64,000 nt of DNA, from positions 1,674,001-1,738,000 of the forward strand of contig OZ246975.1 of the NCBI GenBank assembly GCA_965232485.1. The letters run 5' to 3'. Of the stretch, positions 52,801 to 60,910 are shown in pieces (position 1 is the first letter of the stretch; the number at the start of each line of letters is the position of its first letter). Source of the stretch: VXPQ01 sp965232485. GTDB lineage: Bacteria; Bacteroidota; Rhodothermia; Rhodothermales; VXPQ01. The position numbers and the translations under genes were made by a program. Below the pieces are notes generated by a model. The model saw nothing but the letters and a program-made list of their open reading frames with translations. It was not told the origin of the DNA and searched no databases.

Positions 52801-52996
52801 TGTCCACGCCCATCTGGTACAGCGTCGAGATGATTTGCTGGGCGCGGGAAGCGGGCTGGTGATGCCCGTCGTCTCCAAGAAACAGGACGGACACCGTGGA
52901 CTGGTCGTCCGGGCGGGGCGCTGGCGAGGCGGTGGCGAAGGAGCAGAAAACGGTGGCCAGCAGAAGCAGGCCGACGAGGGGGAGGCAACGACGCAT
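49898..52996 (-). CDS. ThuA / membrane-bound dehydrogenase / HEAT / cupredoxin fusion protein
   Basis: The 1032-residue secreted protein combines four parts. After a signal peptide (PLVGLLLLATVFCSFATASP) comes a ThuA-like domain (residues 35-240; FVPLHCASGMFRNSEAYIAL, FYTAWGHDERTW). Next is a beta-propeller of the PVC-type putative dehydrogenase family (residues 270-640; MYMAWDERGRLWI-type phrase IYMAWDERGRLWIAETIDYP, FAFANGGVVVVQAPYTFFLK). HEAT-like repeats follow (about 690-860), then a C-terminal cupredoxin with a complete type 1 copper set: His in MTHNVVVLE and Cys-His-Met in FICTYAGHYVAMQG. No c-type CxxCH is present, so the cupredoxin may replace haem as electron acceptor. It heads the minus-strand cluster with cupin, Tm-1-like and PEP-hydrolase genes and probably oxidises a sugar-derived substrate. 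Confidence 0.83.
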   Translation of the reverse strand: MRRCLPLVGLLLLATVFCSFATASPAPRPDDQSTVSVLFLGDDGHHQPASRAQQIISTLYQMGVDIFYTDEVEDINLEHMRQFDAVVFYANYLEMTAAQKQALLDYVAEGGGFVPLHCASGMFRNSEAYIALVGAAFDSHGVGVVRTERTDPTHSAILGVPEFESWDETYVHKNHNPDRTVLEVRREGDHVEPWTWVRTHGEGRIFYTAWGHDERTWSQPGFQQLVARGIKWAAGDWALDVAPRSMPYEYVDAVLPSLEYNSNPENERKLRPMQLPLDIETSMSRMVAPPGFEIQLFAAEPDIVKPIYMAWDERGRLWIAETIDYPNQLREEVGQGNDRITILEDTDGDGRADSFKVFAENLSIPTGFAFANGGVVVVQAPYTFFLKDTDGDDKADVREVLFEGWGTFDTHAGPNNIRMGFDNWIWGVVGYSGFEGAVGGEAHRFPMGFFRFKPDGSKLEFVRMTNNNTWGFGFSEEGIPFASTANNNPSVYMPIPNRYYEAVRGWTPERLGTIAEDRRVHPVTTRTRQGDWKGNYTAGSGHALYTARDFPEKYWNRIAFVAGPTVRTLGRFAIEPDGSDYKALNKWNMLASDDEWTIPILAEVGPDGALWMVDWYNYIPQHNLGPFREGWEHGKNNAYVTDLRDRARGRIYRIAHKDAEPGESMDLSGASPQELVAALRRDNMFWRQTAQRLLVERGEQDVATDLYGLVRDTSMDALGLNPAAVHALWTLHGLDLLDSPDGEAFGVAAEALRHPSAAVRRAAAQVLPPSDASRDALMERNMLEDEDARVRLAVLLALADSPPSDETGAAVFAMLTAPENAEDAWIPHAATAAGAKHARGFLRAANRADALTGAVKEAVGHVAFHRMSGILSGEITTMDMAGGAAEEAGASRGGQRPDRDGVITIASVGDDMAFDARFIEAVAGEIVTIRFVNNAASPAMTHNVVVLEHWEYVNPVGLAALAAAEHDYIPPEHEEKIIAYTATAGPGETVEVTFAMPPPGDYPFICTYAGHYVAMQGVLVSLDPENEPEADN

Positions 52997-53140
52997 GGGG
53001 TTTGTGCGTTGGAATGAATGGCGAGGCGGCTATGGGTGCAGAATCCGGGTGGAAAATCCCGCGACGCTTCCGGCGGGCATAGTCAAGATGATACTTCCCG
53101 CTGCGTTAACGCGCAAGATGCGGGCGGTCAGTGACGGATA

Positions 53141-53531
53141 TCAGGTGGCCAGATCGAAGGGGAGATCGCTGATGTCGCGCAAGCGACTTCCTCCGACAAG
53201 GGTATCCAGCAGATCGATGTCCGTTTCGCTGAATGTTGCCCCCAAGCGAGAATTCCCAATCTCCCGGACGCAGATGACGCAATAATGCGAATGCCTTATG
53301 GAGAAAATCGCGAGTCGTTTCCTCGAATTTCTGCCCCGCCGTCTGCCCCGGAATTTGTCCCGCAATCGGTTGCAGGCCGATTCGTTCAATAATGCCTCTG
53401 GCGGTTCTTACGCTTGCCTTGCTACCGCTGTCGGAATTGTTCGGAGCGCCGGATTCGTTTACGCGCAGTACATGTTTGAACAGGTTCTCGTGATATGCTT
53501 CCCGAAGCCTGCCGATTTTTCCCGTAGTCAT
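53141..53531 (-). pseudogene. NgoMIV-like restriction endonuclease, internally deleted and frameshifted
   Basis: The first 95 codons (REAYHENLFKHVLRVNESG, IAGQIPGQTAGQKFEETTRD, FALLRHLRPGDWEF) match the N-terminal part of NgoMIV-family type II endonucleases. About 30 codons in the next frame (SETDIDLLDTLVGG, SRLRDISDLPFDLAT and stop) match the end of the same family. The middle, with the catalytic residues, is missing and the frame changes at the joint near 53245. Its ATG overlaps the methyltransferase stop (TCAT at 53528-53531), the normal coupling of an R-M pair. The endonuclease is therefore dead while the methylase survives. The family match is from memory of conserved phrases. Confidence 0.65.
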
Positions 53532-54952
53532 GATTTGAGCAACCCGATTACATATTCTTCGTGCATACGTTCTTCAATTTGCGATTGTCTGGCCTTTCCC
53601 CAGCGAGCAGGCATCATGCGTTTGTCGCGGTCAAGACGCCGAATGCCGATGCCTGCCAGGTTGAAACCGATGTCTTCGCCTATGGCGGCGAGTCCTTTGT
53701 GCGTTTCTACGTCTACGCCGCGAAGGGTGGATGTGCCGACCACGACGACAGCCGCCTTCCCGTGTTTCAGCACCCGATGCATTTCCCGGATAACGGCGCG
53801 CATTTCACCGAAGTATCGTCTCAACACAGCGGATTTCTTCTTATCTACCTGCCCCAGCGCGGCCAACGTCGATTCGCATTGCTCTGGCAGCGACGCGTAT
53901 GATTTTTCGCCCAGGGCGTCATGTCCGAGATACTTTTTTCGAATGTTCGTCAGATCGTCGATTTTCCAACCCAGCCAGACCAGCGAGAACTTGTGTGCGC
54001 GCATGTAGTCGATGGCGTTGTTGGCATAGGGCGGCGATGTTACGATCAGATCGACATTCTCCGCCGGCAATCCGGTGTTGTCCGCTGCAGCTTCAAAAAC
54101 TTCCGGTCTCTCGAGGCGGGCGATGTACTTGTCGTCTACGTCCCCGTTTTCCTTGTGCTTGCCTTGGGTTTCCGAGGGGTTTGGGTAGGCGCCGGGTCCA
54201 TTGCCGCCGCCAGCGCAGGAGCGAAGGTTGTTCTTCAATCGTTTCTCGAATTCCACGAATGCGGAATTCGGGTTTTTGTCCATGACCCGGTGGGGTCGCG
54301 TATGCGCGAGGTCGCGGGCCAGCGAAACGCCGCCGGACTTGGCGATAATCGTCGAGGAGAAAACGACCTGAAAAAATTGTCGCATCGCATGCTCGGCTAC
54401 TGTCTCTATGCATTTCAGCAGGGACAATAGTTCCAGTTGTTGCTGCATGGGGAACCAATAGTCCACGAAAGACAGCGTTTTGGCGTCGAACCGACGAAGC
54501 CGATCCGCCTCCAACTCTTTCAGGCGCCGCCTGTAGATCCGTCGCGCTTCTTCGAGAATCTCGCGTCCCGCGATCAGGGCGTCCATTGGATCTACCGGCG
54601 CCAGTTTGGCTGCCGAGATCATTCGAGCCAACGGATCGATGTCACACCCGATAGCCCGGCGACCCAGCCTTTGGGCTTCGACCAGCGTGGTGCCCGATCC
54701 CAGCATCGGATCGAATACCGTTTCGCCAGGGACGGACAAGGTCTCTATGAATAAATGCGGCAACTGCGGCGGAAACTTCGCCGGGAACGGGTGCCAGCCA
54801 TGCGTTGCGTATTTGCCGCTGGCGCCGTGAAATCCCAGATCGGATCGTAACGCCTCCTGCAATGTAGACGAACTGCCCAACGCGACCGGGCCGGGCGTCG
54901 TCCCGTCCGGCTGCTCCCTGAAGAGATCAATGGTTGCTGCGCTCCTGGACAT
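53528..54952 (-). CDS. type II DNA methyltransferase (probably N4-cytosine)
   Basis: The 474-residue protein has SAM motif I VFDPMLGSGTTLVEA (residues 79-93) and catalytic motif IV VTSPPYANN (304-312); the TSPPY form is typical of N4-cytosine methyltransferases. Between them is a long variable region that should hold the target-recognition domain. HPFPAKFPPQLPHLFI near residue 54 is another conserved element of this group. The gene overlaps the endonuclease remnant by four bases. With its nuclease gone it is an orphan methylase that may still protect against related enzymes or regulate. Upstream (54953-55142) is only the divergent promoter region shared with the sulfatase gene. Confidence 0.87.
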   Translation of the reverse strand: MSRSAATIDLFREQPDGTTPGPVALGSSSTLQEALRSDLGFHGASGKYATHGWHPFPAKFPPQLPHLFIETLSVPGETVFDPMLGSGTTLVEAQRLGRRAIGCDIDPLARMISAAKLAPVDPMDALIAGREILEEARRIYRRRLKELEADRLRRFDAKTLSFVDYWFPMQQQLELLSLLKCIETVAEHAMRQFFQVVFSSTIIAKSGGVSLARDLAHTRPHRVMDKNPNSAFVEFEKRLKNNLRSCAGGGNGPGAYPNPSETQGKHKENGDVDDKYIARLERPEVFEAAADNTGLPAENVDLIVTSPPYANNAIDYMRAHKFSLVWLGWKIDDLTNIRKKYLGHDALGEKSYASLPEQCESTLAALGQVDKKKSAVLRRYFGEMRAVIREMHRVLKHGKAAVVVVGTSTLRGVDVETHKGLAAIGEDIGFNLAGIGIRRLDRDKRMMPARWGKARQSQIEERMHEEYVIGLLKS

Positions 54953-55142
54953 ATTCCTTCGCGCGGGCGTTTTTCTTGGCTAACTTCTCGCTGCAGGACA
55001 ACCAGTGAAATTCGATCATTGTTCCCATCATTTTCAGAGGCAGATCGTCCCGCGCGCAGGCGGAGTCAGGCAATAAACCCACATTCTTGCGATATTTCAG
55101 GACGCTCTGATCCGATTCGCTCCATCGACCAAAAAACCCGTC

Positions 55143-56669
55143 ATGAAAACAGTGTGCAGCATGGGCCGCTCGGCCCTGAACGCAAGAGGGCTTTGGGCGA
55201 TCTGCCTGACCGGATGCCTCGTCGGCGCCGCGGGTTGTTCGACGCCCGCCGCCCGCCAGGCGCCATCCGCGAAGCCGGCCCGCAACATCGTTCTTTTCGT
55301 CGCCGACGATCATGGGCAGGACACGGGAGCATACGGAAATCCGGTCGTCCAAACGCCGCACCTCGACGCGTTCGCCGCCGAGGGCATGTTGTTCACGCAC
55401 GCTTTCGCCACGACCGCCAGTTGCAGCGCCAGCCGCTCCGTGCTGCTTACCGGACTTCACAACCACCGAAACGGGCAGTACGGCCATGTGCATGATTTCC
55501 ATCACTTCATGGCGTTCGACGATATTCGGTCCTTGCCCGTCTTGCTGGAAGAAACGGGGTATCGCACGGCGCGCGCCGGAAAATACCATGTGGCGCCGGA
55601 GGCCGTTTTTCGTTTCGGGGAAACGATTCCCGGAGATACCCGCGACGTCGTGACCATGGTGGACCATGCCCGCCCGTTCCTGGAAGCGAAAAGCGATCGG
55701 CCCTTCTTTTTCTATATCGCCACGAGCGATCCCCACCGGGGCGGGGGCAAGACGTCGGACGATCCGCTTGCGCCGGATCGTTTCGGCAACCGCCCGGCGG
55801 GCTATCCCGGCGTCGAGCCGGTTCTGTACGACCCAGAAGATATAACGGTCCCCGCCTGGCTGCCCGACACGCCCGCCGCCCGCGCCGAACTGGCGCAATA
55901 TTACCAGTCTGTTTCGCGGATCGATCAGGGATTCGGATATCTGGCGCAGGCGCTGAAGGAGGCGGACCGCTACGACGATACGCTCATTCTGTACCTGTCG
56001 GATCACGGCGTCGCCATGCCGGGCGCCAAAACGACCACATACGAGCCCGGCTTGCGGTCCCCGCTGATCGTTCGCCATCCCGATGCGGCGCAACGCGGCG
56101 CAGTCGCCGACGCCATGATAAGCTGGGTGGATATCGCGCCGACGATCCTGGAATTCGCCGGGGCAACCGAGCCGACCTACTCGCAGCAGGTGCAGTCGGA
56201 AGGCATTCGCAGGCATTTGCCGGACAAGCATGGCCTGCACGGCCGATCTTTTCTGCGCGTGCTGCAAACCGGCGACGGGACCGGGTTTGATCGCGTGTAC
56301 GCCTCGCACACGTTCCACGAGATTCAGATGTACTACCCCATGCGCGCGGTGCGGGATCGGGACTACAAGCTCATCTGGAACGTAGCGCACGACCTCCCCT
56401 TCCCCTTCGCCACGGATTTGTGGGCGGCGGCGACCTGGCGACAGACGTATCGGCAAGGGCCGGATGCGCGCTACGGGGTGCGTTCCGTGGACGAGTACAT
56501 CCATCGCCCCGAGTTCGAATTGTACGATATGCGCGCCGATCCGTGGGAATCGGAAAATCTGGCGTATCTTCCAGAGTATGCCGGGACGCTGGCTGCCTAC
56601 CGGGAGATGCTGTGGGATTTCGAAGTGCGCACATCGGATCCGTGGTTGCTCAAACAGGAATATGAATAG
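55143..56669 (+). CDS. sulfatase, N-sulfoglucosamine sulfohydrolase (sulfamidase)-like
   Basis: This exported sulfatase of 508 residues most resembles heparan N-sulfatase (SGSH). The signal sequence ends in a lipobox CLVGAAGC with C32, so it is a lipoprotein. C94 in the box C-S-A-S-R (residues 94-98) is the residue to be converted to formylglycine. Asp pair VADDHGQD (54-60) and LSDHGVAMPG are metal ligands. The phrases LLTGLHNHRNGQYGHVHDF, HHFMAFDDIRSLPVLLEE, KYHVAPEAVF and FFFYIATSDPHRGGG line up with SGSH in order. A sulfatase-maturing enzyme is not in the window. It is 14 bases ahead of a second sulfatase, so both are in one operon, probably for sulfated glycan breakdown at the cell surface. 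Confidence 0.88.
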   Translation: MKTVCSMGRSALNARGLWAICLTGCLVGAAGCSTPAARQAPSAKPARNIVLFVADDHGQDTGAYGNPVVQTPHLDAFAAEGMLFTHAFATTASCSASRSVLLTGLHNHRNGQYGHVHDFHHFMAFDDIRSLPVLLEETGYRTARAGKYHVAPEAVFRFGETIPGDTRDVVTMVDHARPFLEAKSDRPFFFYIATSDPHRGGGKTSDDPLAPDRFGNRPAGYPGVEPVLYDPEDITVPAWLPDTPAARAELAQYYQSVSRIDQGFGYLAQALKEADRYDDTLILYLSDHGVAMPGAKTTTYEPGLRSPLIVRHPDAAQRGAVADAMISWVDIAPTILEFAGATEPTYSQQVQSEGIRRHLPDKHGLHGRSFLRVLQTGDGTGFDRVYASHTFHEIQMYYPMRAVRDRDYKLIWNVAHDLPFPFATDLWAAATWRQTYRQGPDARYGVRSVDEYIHRPEFELYDMRADPWESENLAYLPEYAGTLAAYREMLWDFEVRTSDPWLLKQEYE

Positions 56670-56683
56670 AAAGGTTTTCGGCG

Positions 56684-58132
56684 ATGCGATACGAACGGTT
56701 TCGAGGGAAAGGATGGAGCGCGGCCCTGCTGCTTGCGTTGGGGCTGGCGACATGGGGCCTGTCTGGCTGCGGCGAGGCGAGCGACGGAGACGATGACGCC
56801 CCCGCCGCCCCGCCGCCGAACCTGGTGTTCATTCTGGCCGACGATCTCGGCTATGGAGACTTGGGCGCGTACGGACAAACCCGCATCGCTACGCCCCGGC
56901 TGGACCGCATGGCGGCGGAAGGCCTCCGGTTTACGCAGTTCTATTCCGGTTCGACCGTTTGCGCTCCGTCGCGCAGCGTACTCATGGACGGGCGGCACGC
57001 GGGGCATACCTACATCCGGGGCAACAAGGAAATACGCCCCTACGGGCAGGAGCCCATCCCCGATTCGGTCGTGACCCTTGCCGAGACGCTGCAGGGAGCC
57101 GGGTACCGGACCGGGCTTGTGGGCAAGTGGGGGCTGGGCGGCCCCGACACGCCGGGGCATCCGAACCGCCAGGGATTCGATTATTTCTTCGGCTACCTCG
57201 GGCAACGGCACGCCCACAATTACTATACCGACTTTCTTTTCCATAACGAGGCCCGCACGCCGGTGGCCGGCAACAGAATGCCCGAACCGCCCAGCGGGGA
57301 CGGCGCCGGCGAAGCCCTCGAAAAGGTCACCTACAGCCACGATCTTCTGGCGGATTCGGTGCTGGCCTTCATCGACCGGAATCGGGAAGGGCCTTTTCTG
57401 CTCTATTTTGCCTTGACGATTCCCCACGCCAACAACGAGGCGGGACCTCGAGGCATGGAAGTCCCCGACTACGGACGCTACGAGCACATGGACTGGCCGG
57501 ACGCAGAGAAGGGAATGGCGGCCATGGTTACCCGGATGGACGCCGACATAGGCCGTTTGCTGGATCGCCTCGAGGAGCGCGGCATGGCCGAAAACACGCT
57601 CGTTTTCTTCGCGAGCGACAACGGCCCGCACCGCGAAGGAGGGCGCGATCCGGAGTATTTTGATTCGAACGGACCGCTCCGGGGCATCAAGCGGGATTTG
57701 TACGAAGGCGGCGTCCGCGTGCCCGCCATCGCCTGGTGGCCGGGCCGCGTGGAGGCGGCGACCGTCACGGATCATGTGGGCCATTTCGCCGACGTCCTGC
57801 CGACCTTCGCGTCCCTCGCAGGGGCTGCTGTCCCGAACAATATCGACGGGATCGATATGACGCCGACCTTGCTGGGCCGCCCCGGGGATCAGCGCCAACA
57901 CGAGTATCTGTACTGGGAATTCCACGAGGACGGTGTGGCGCAGGCCGTACGAATGGGTTCGTGGAAGGGCGTACGTACGCCGGCGCGCGACGCGATCGAG
58001 GTATATAATCTCGATACGGACCTTTCGGAAACGACCGACATGGCCTCACAGCATCTCGATGTGGCGGCGCGCATCGACAGCATCATGCAAGCGGCGCACC
58101 GCCCGTCGCACATTCAATGGACGAGAAGGTAG
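56684..58132 (+). CDS. arylsulfatase-type sulfatase lipoprotein
   Basis: The 482-residue product is a second type I sulfatase. The N-terminal signal ends in a lipobox (ATWGLSGC, C29) followed by an acidic and proline-rich linker. The signature C93-A-P-S-R97 (STVCAPSRSVLMDG) has the canonical formylglycine cysteine. Metal ligands are ILADDLGYGDLGAYG and FFASDNGPHREGG; GKWGLGGPDTPGHPNRQGFD is the conserved arylsulfatase A/iduronate sulfatase region. Substrate choice cannot be made from sequence. It follows the sulfamidase-like gene by 14 bases and precedes a PhoD-like gene by 66, so a single transcript is likely. Confidence 0.9.
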   Translation: MRYERFRGKGWSAALLLALGLATWGLSGCGEASDGDDDAPAAPPPNLVFILADDLGYGDLGAYGQTRIATPRLDRMAAEGLRFTQFYSGSTVCAPSRSVLMDGRHAGHTYIRGNKEIRPYGQEPIPDSVVTLAETLQGAGYRTGLVGKWGLGGPDTPGHPNRQGFDYFFGYLGQRHAHNYYTDFLFHNEARTPVAGNRMPEPPSGDGAGEALEKVTYSHDLLADSVLAFIDRNREGPFLLYFALTIPHANNEAGPRGMEVPDYGRYEHMDWPDAEKGMAAMVTRMDADIGRLLDRLEERGMAENTLVFFASDNGPHREGGRDPEYFDSNGPLRGIKRDLYEGGVRVPAIAWWPGRVEAATVTDHVGHFADVLPTFASLAGAAVPNNIDGIDMTPTLLGRPGDQRQHEYLYWEFHEDGVAQAVRMGSWKGVRTPARDAIEVYNLDTDLSETTDMASQHLDVAARIDSIMQAAHRPSHIQWTRR

Positions 58133-58198
58133 ACCGATCAGTCTACTTCGGGATACGCTCCCCTTATCGCGCATCGAACACCGAATCTTCCTGTACCC

Positions 58199-60820
58199 GT
58201 GAATATATCCCGACGGATTTTCCTGACTGCGTGCGGGGCGATCGCCCTCATATGGGTTGGTTGCGGCCCAACGAACCGGGCGCCGTTTCATGCGGCGCAT
58301 CCCATGGTCGAGCGTCCGTGGATCGGCCCGGAATACTGGTCGAATCCGCTTCAGGACTGGCGCATTCGGAACGGGCGCATAGAGTGCCTGACCCGACGCG
58401 CAAACCGGAACGTGGCGTTGCTCGTCCGGGATGTGGCCGAGGAAGCGGGGGATGTGCATTTGCGGGTTCGCCTCGGGGCCATCGCATCCGATGTTCCATT
58501 GCCGGATTCGGGACGGGTGGGCTTTCGCATTGGCGCGCGCGGCGCGTTTCATGATTACCGGGACGCCGCGCTGAGGGGGTCCGGACTGGATATGGGCGTG
58601 ACCGTTTCGGGCAATTTGTTCGTTGGCGCTTCGTCCGGCGTTCTGGAGCATACGCCTTCGATTCCTCCGTTTCCGGATGGCGTTTTCCCCGAAAAGGGCG
58701 TATTCCTGGATATGCGGGCGGCGCCGCGGGAGGATGGCCGATACAATCTCCGATTGCGACTGGAGAGTATGGGCGGGGAGGTTCTCGAATCGCTGGAAGC
58801 GCCCGCGGAAGCCGATATGCTGGCCGGAGGATTGGCGCTGGTGGTGGATTTCAACGACGCCGGGCTATCCCGCGAGGAGACGAACCATCCGAGTTTCTGG
58901 TTTGAAGACTGGCAGGCGAACGGTACGCGGGTGCGAGCCTGGCCCGAGCGCGCCTTCGGCCCTGTTTTGTTCGCCATGCACACCCTGAGCAAGGGCAATC
59001 TCTACATGACGGCCCAAATGCCGCCCCTCTCGGACGACGAGGCGCAGGAAGTCCGCCTGACCGCGCGCAAGGAAGGACAATGGGAAGAGGTTGGACGCGC
59101 CCCGATCGATCCCATGGCGCGTACGGCGACCTTCGCCATCGCCGACTGGCCCGACTCGCTGGATGTGCCCTATCGCCTTGCGTACGATCTGACGAGCGCG
59201 GCGGGCCGTCCGGTCGAGCATGTCCTTGAGGGTACGGTTCGGCGGGACCCGGCGGACCAGGAAGAGATGGTCGTGGCCGGCTTCACGGGAAACAACGACC
59301 TCGGCTTTCCCCATGCCGATCTGGTGCGCCGCGTGGCGTGGCACGACCCGGACATTCTGCTGTTCACCGGAGACAATATCTACGAAAGCATCGGCGGATA
59401 CGGGTATGTGGAAGAACCGCTCCACACGGCGATGCTCGATTACCTGCGCAAATGGTATCTCTTCGGCTGGGAATACGGCGAACTTACGAAAGATATTCCC
59501 ACGGTCGCCATTCCCGACGATCATGACGTGTATCACGGGAACGTATGGGGAGCGGGCGGCAAAGCCACCGGACCTGGCGCCACCAAAAAAGAGCGGCAGG
59601 ATACGGGTGGATACGTCATGCCGCCATCCTGGGTAAACGCCGTGCAACGGACGCAGACGGCCCATCTTCCGCCGCCGCGCGATCCGACGCCCGTCGAGCA
59701 GGGGATCGGCGTCTACTACACCGATCTGACGTACGGCGGCGTAAGTTTCGGGATCATTGAGGACCGAAAATGGAAAGATTCGCCGAAGGCGGTTCTGCCC
59801 GCCTCGCTTGATATCGAAAACGGATGGGCGGAGAACCAGCCGACGAATCCCCCCCAGGCGCTGCATGCCCCGAACGCCGACCTTCTGGGCCAGCGGCAAC
59901 TTGATTTTCTGGAGCATTGGGCGGCGGACTGGTCGCACGGCGCATGGATGAAGTTCCTCATGTCCCAGACGATTTTCGCGAATGTAGCGACGTTGCCGCA
60001 GGCAGCTCCGAGCGATGTGGTGGTGCCCCGGCTCGAAATTTTCGACGCGAGCGAGTATGCGCCCCATGACCGCATCGTGCAGGACATGGATTCCAATGGC
60101 TGGCCGAAGCATGGGCGCGACGCGGCGATTCAGGCCATTCGCAAAGGATTCGCTTTTCACCTTGCGGGGGATCAGCATCTCGGGAGCACGATCCGGTACG
60201 GCGTGGACGCCTGGGGCGATGCGGGCTATGCGCTGTGCGTGCCCTCCGTGGCCAATTTTTATCCCCGGAGATGGTATCCTCCCGAGCCCGGCGCCAATCG
60301 TCCGGAAGGCGCTCCGAAGAACACGGGCGATTTTCTGGACGGGTTCGGCAACCACATGACCGTGCTTGCGGTATCGAATCCGTACCGGACGGGCATGGAG
60401 CCAAGCCATCTGTACGACAGGGCGCCCGGCTACGGGATCGTGCGGTTGAACAGGGAAGATCGCACCCTGCATCTTGCGAACTGGCCGCGTCACGTGGACC
60501 CGGAGGACGGCAAGCCGTACCCCGGCTGGCCCATCACGATCCGGCAAGAAGACAATTACGGTCGGGAGGCGGCGGCCTGGCTTCCGCAGATACAGGTGCG
60601 CGGCATGGAGGACCCGGTCGTGCAGGTGATCGACGAGGCGTCCGGCGAGATCGTTTATACGCTCCGGATCGCCGGGACGACCTTTTCTCCGAAAGTGTTC
60701 GCCGCAGGCTCCTACACGCTACGCGTCGGCGATCCGGACGGCGCCATGCAAACGTTCACGGGCGTTCGGAGCGCTTCGTCCCCCGATGATTCCGTGCTGG
60801 ATGTGGCGTTTGGGGGGTGA
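58199..60820 (+). CDS. alkaline phosphatase D (PhoD)-like phosphodiesterase
   Basis: The 873-residue protein starts at GTG 58199 with a twin-arginine signal (SRRIFLTACGAIALIWVGC), so it is exported folded through Tat. Residues 40-330 are a beta-rich N-terminal region. The metallophosphatase domain follows with FTGDNIYES, the metal-binding PDDHDVYHGNVWGAGG (near 440), HPPPRD-like linker segments, LDFLEHWAADWSHGAWMKF and the His motif LAGDQHLGST. The C-terminus is another beta-sandwich (FSPKVFAAGSYTLRV). PhoD enzymes cleave phosphate mono- and diesters, including teichoic acids and phospholipids, using iron and calcium. At this size it is at the long end of the family. A sulfatase neighbour suggests work on a sulfated or phosphorylated polymer. 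Confidence 0.82.
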   Translation: MNISRRIFLTACGAIALIWVGCGPTNRAPFHAAHPMVERPWIGPEYWSNPLQDWRIRNGRIECLTRRANRNVALLVRDVAEEAGDVHLRVRLGAIASDVPLPDSGRVGFRIGARGAFHDYRDAALRGSGLDMGVTVSGNLFVGASSGVLEHTPSIPPFPDGVFPEKGVFLDMRAAPREDGRYNLRLRLESMGGEVLESLEAPAEADMLAGGLALVVDFNDAGLSREETNHPSFWFEDWQANGTRVRAWPERAFGPVLFAMHTLSKGNLYMTAQMPPLSDDEAQEVRLTARKEGQWEEVGRAPIDPMARTATFAIADWPDSLDVPYRLAYDLTSAAGRPVEHVLEGTVRRDPADQEEMVVAGFTGNNDLGFPHADLVRRVAWHDPDILLFTGDNIYESIGGYGYVEEPLHTAMLDYLRKWYLFGWEYGELTKDIPTVAIPDDHDVYHGNVWGAGGKATGPGATKKERQDTGGYVMPPSWVNAVQRTQTAHLPPPRDPTPVEQGIGVYYTDLTYGGVSFGIIEDRKWKDSPKAVLPASLDIENGWAENQPTNPPQALHAPNADLLGQRQLDFLEHWAADWSHGAWMKFLMSQTIFANVATLPQAAPSDVVVPRLEIFDASEYAPHDRIVQDMDSNGWPKHGRDAAIQAIRKGFAFHLAGDQHLGSTIRYGVDAWGDAGYALCVPSVANFYPRRWYPPEPGANRPEGAPKNTGDFLDGFGNHMTVLAVSNPYRTGMEPSHLYDRAPGYGIVRLNREDRTLHLANWPRHVDPEDGKPYPGWPITIRQEDNYGREAAAWLPQIQVRGMEDPVVQVIDEASGEIVYTLRIAGTTFSPKVFAAGSYTLRVGDPDGAMQTFTGVRSASSPDDSVLDVAFGG

Positions 60821-60851
60821 AAGCGCGTATTTTCCGGCGCAGGGCAATCTC

Positions 60852-60890
60852 TTTAGGATGCTCTGATTAAGTCCGCAAACATTCAGAGGC
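60852..60890 (+). repeat. 39-bp dyad repeat, copy 4
   Basis: TTTAGGATGCTCTGATTAAG continuing to ATTCAGAGGC, 35 of 39 bases as in copy 1. It sits between the convergent PhoD-like and NTF2-like genes. Confidence 0.6.
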
Positions 60891-60910
60891 TGACAGCAAA
60901 GTAGAGGCTG

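Noticed and set aside
54927..56753. 608-codon open frame antisense to the sulfatase
   Set aside because: Sulfatase signature and operon structure are on the plus strand.
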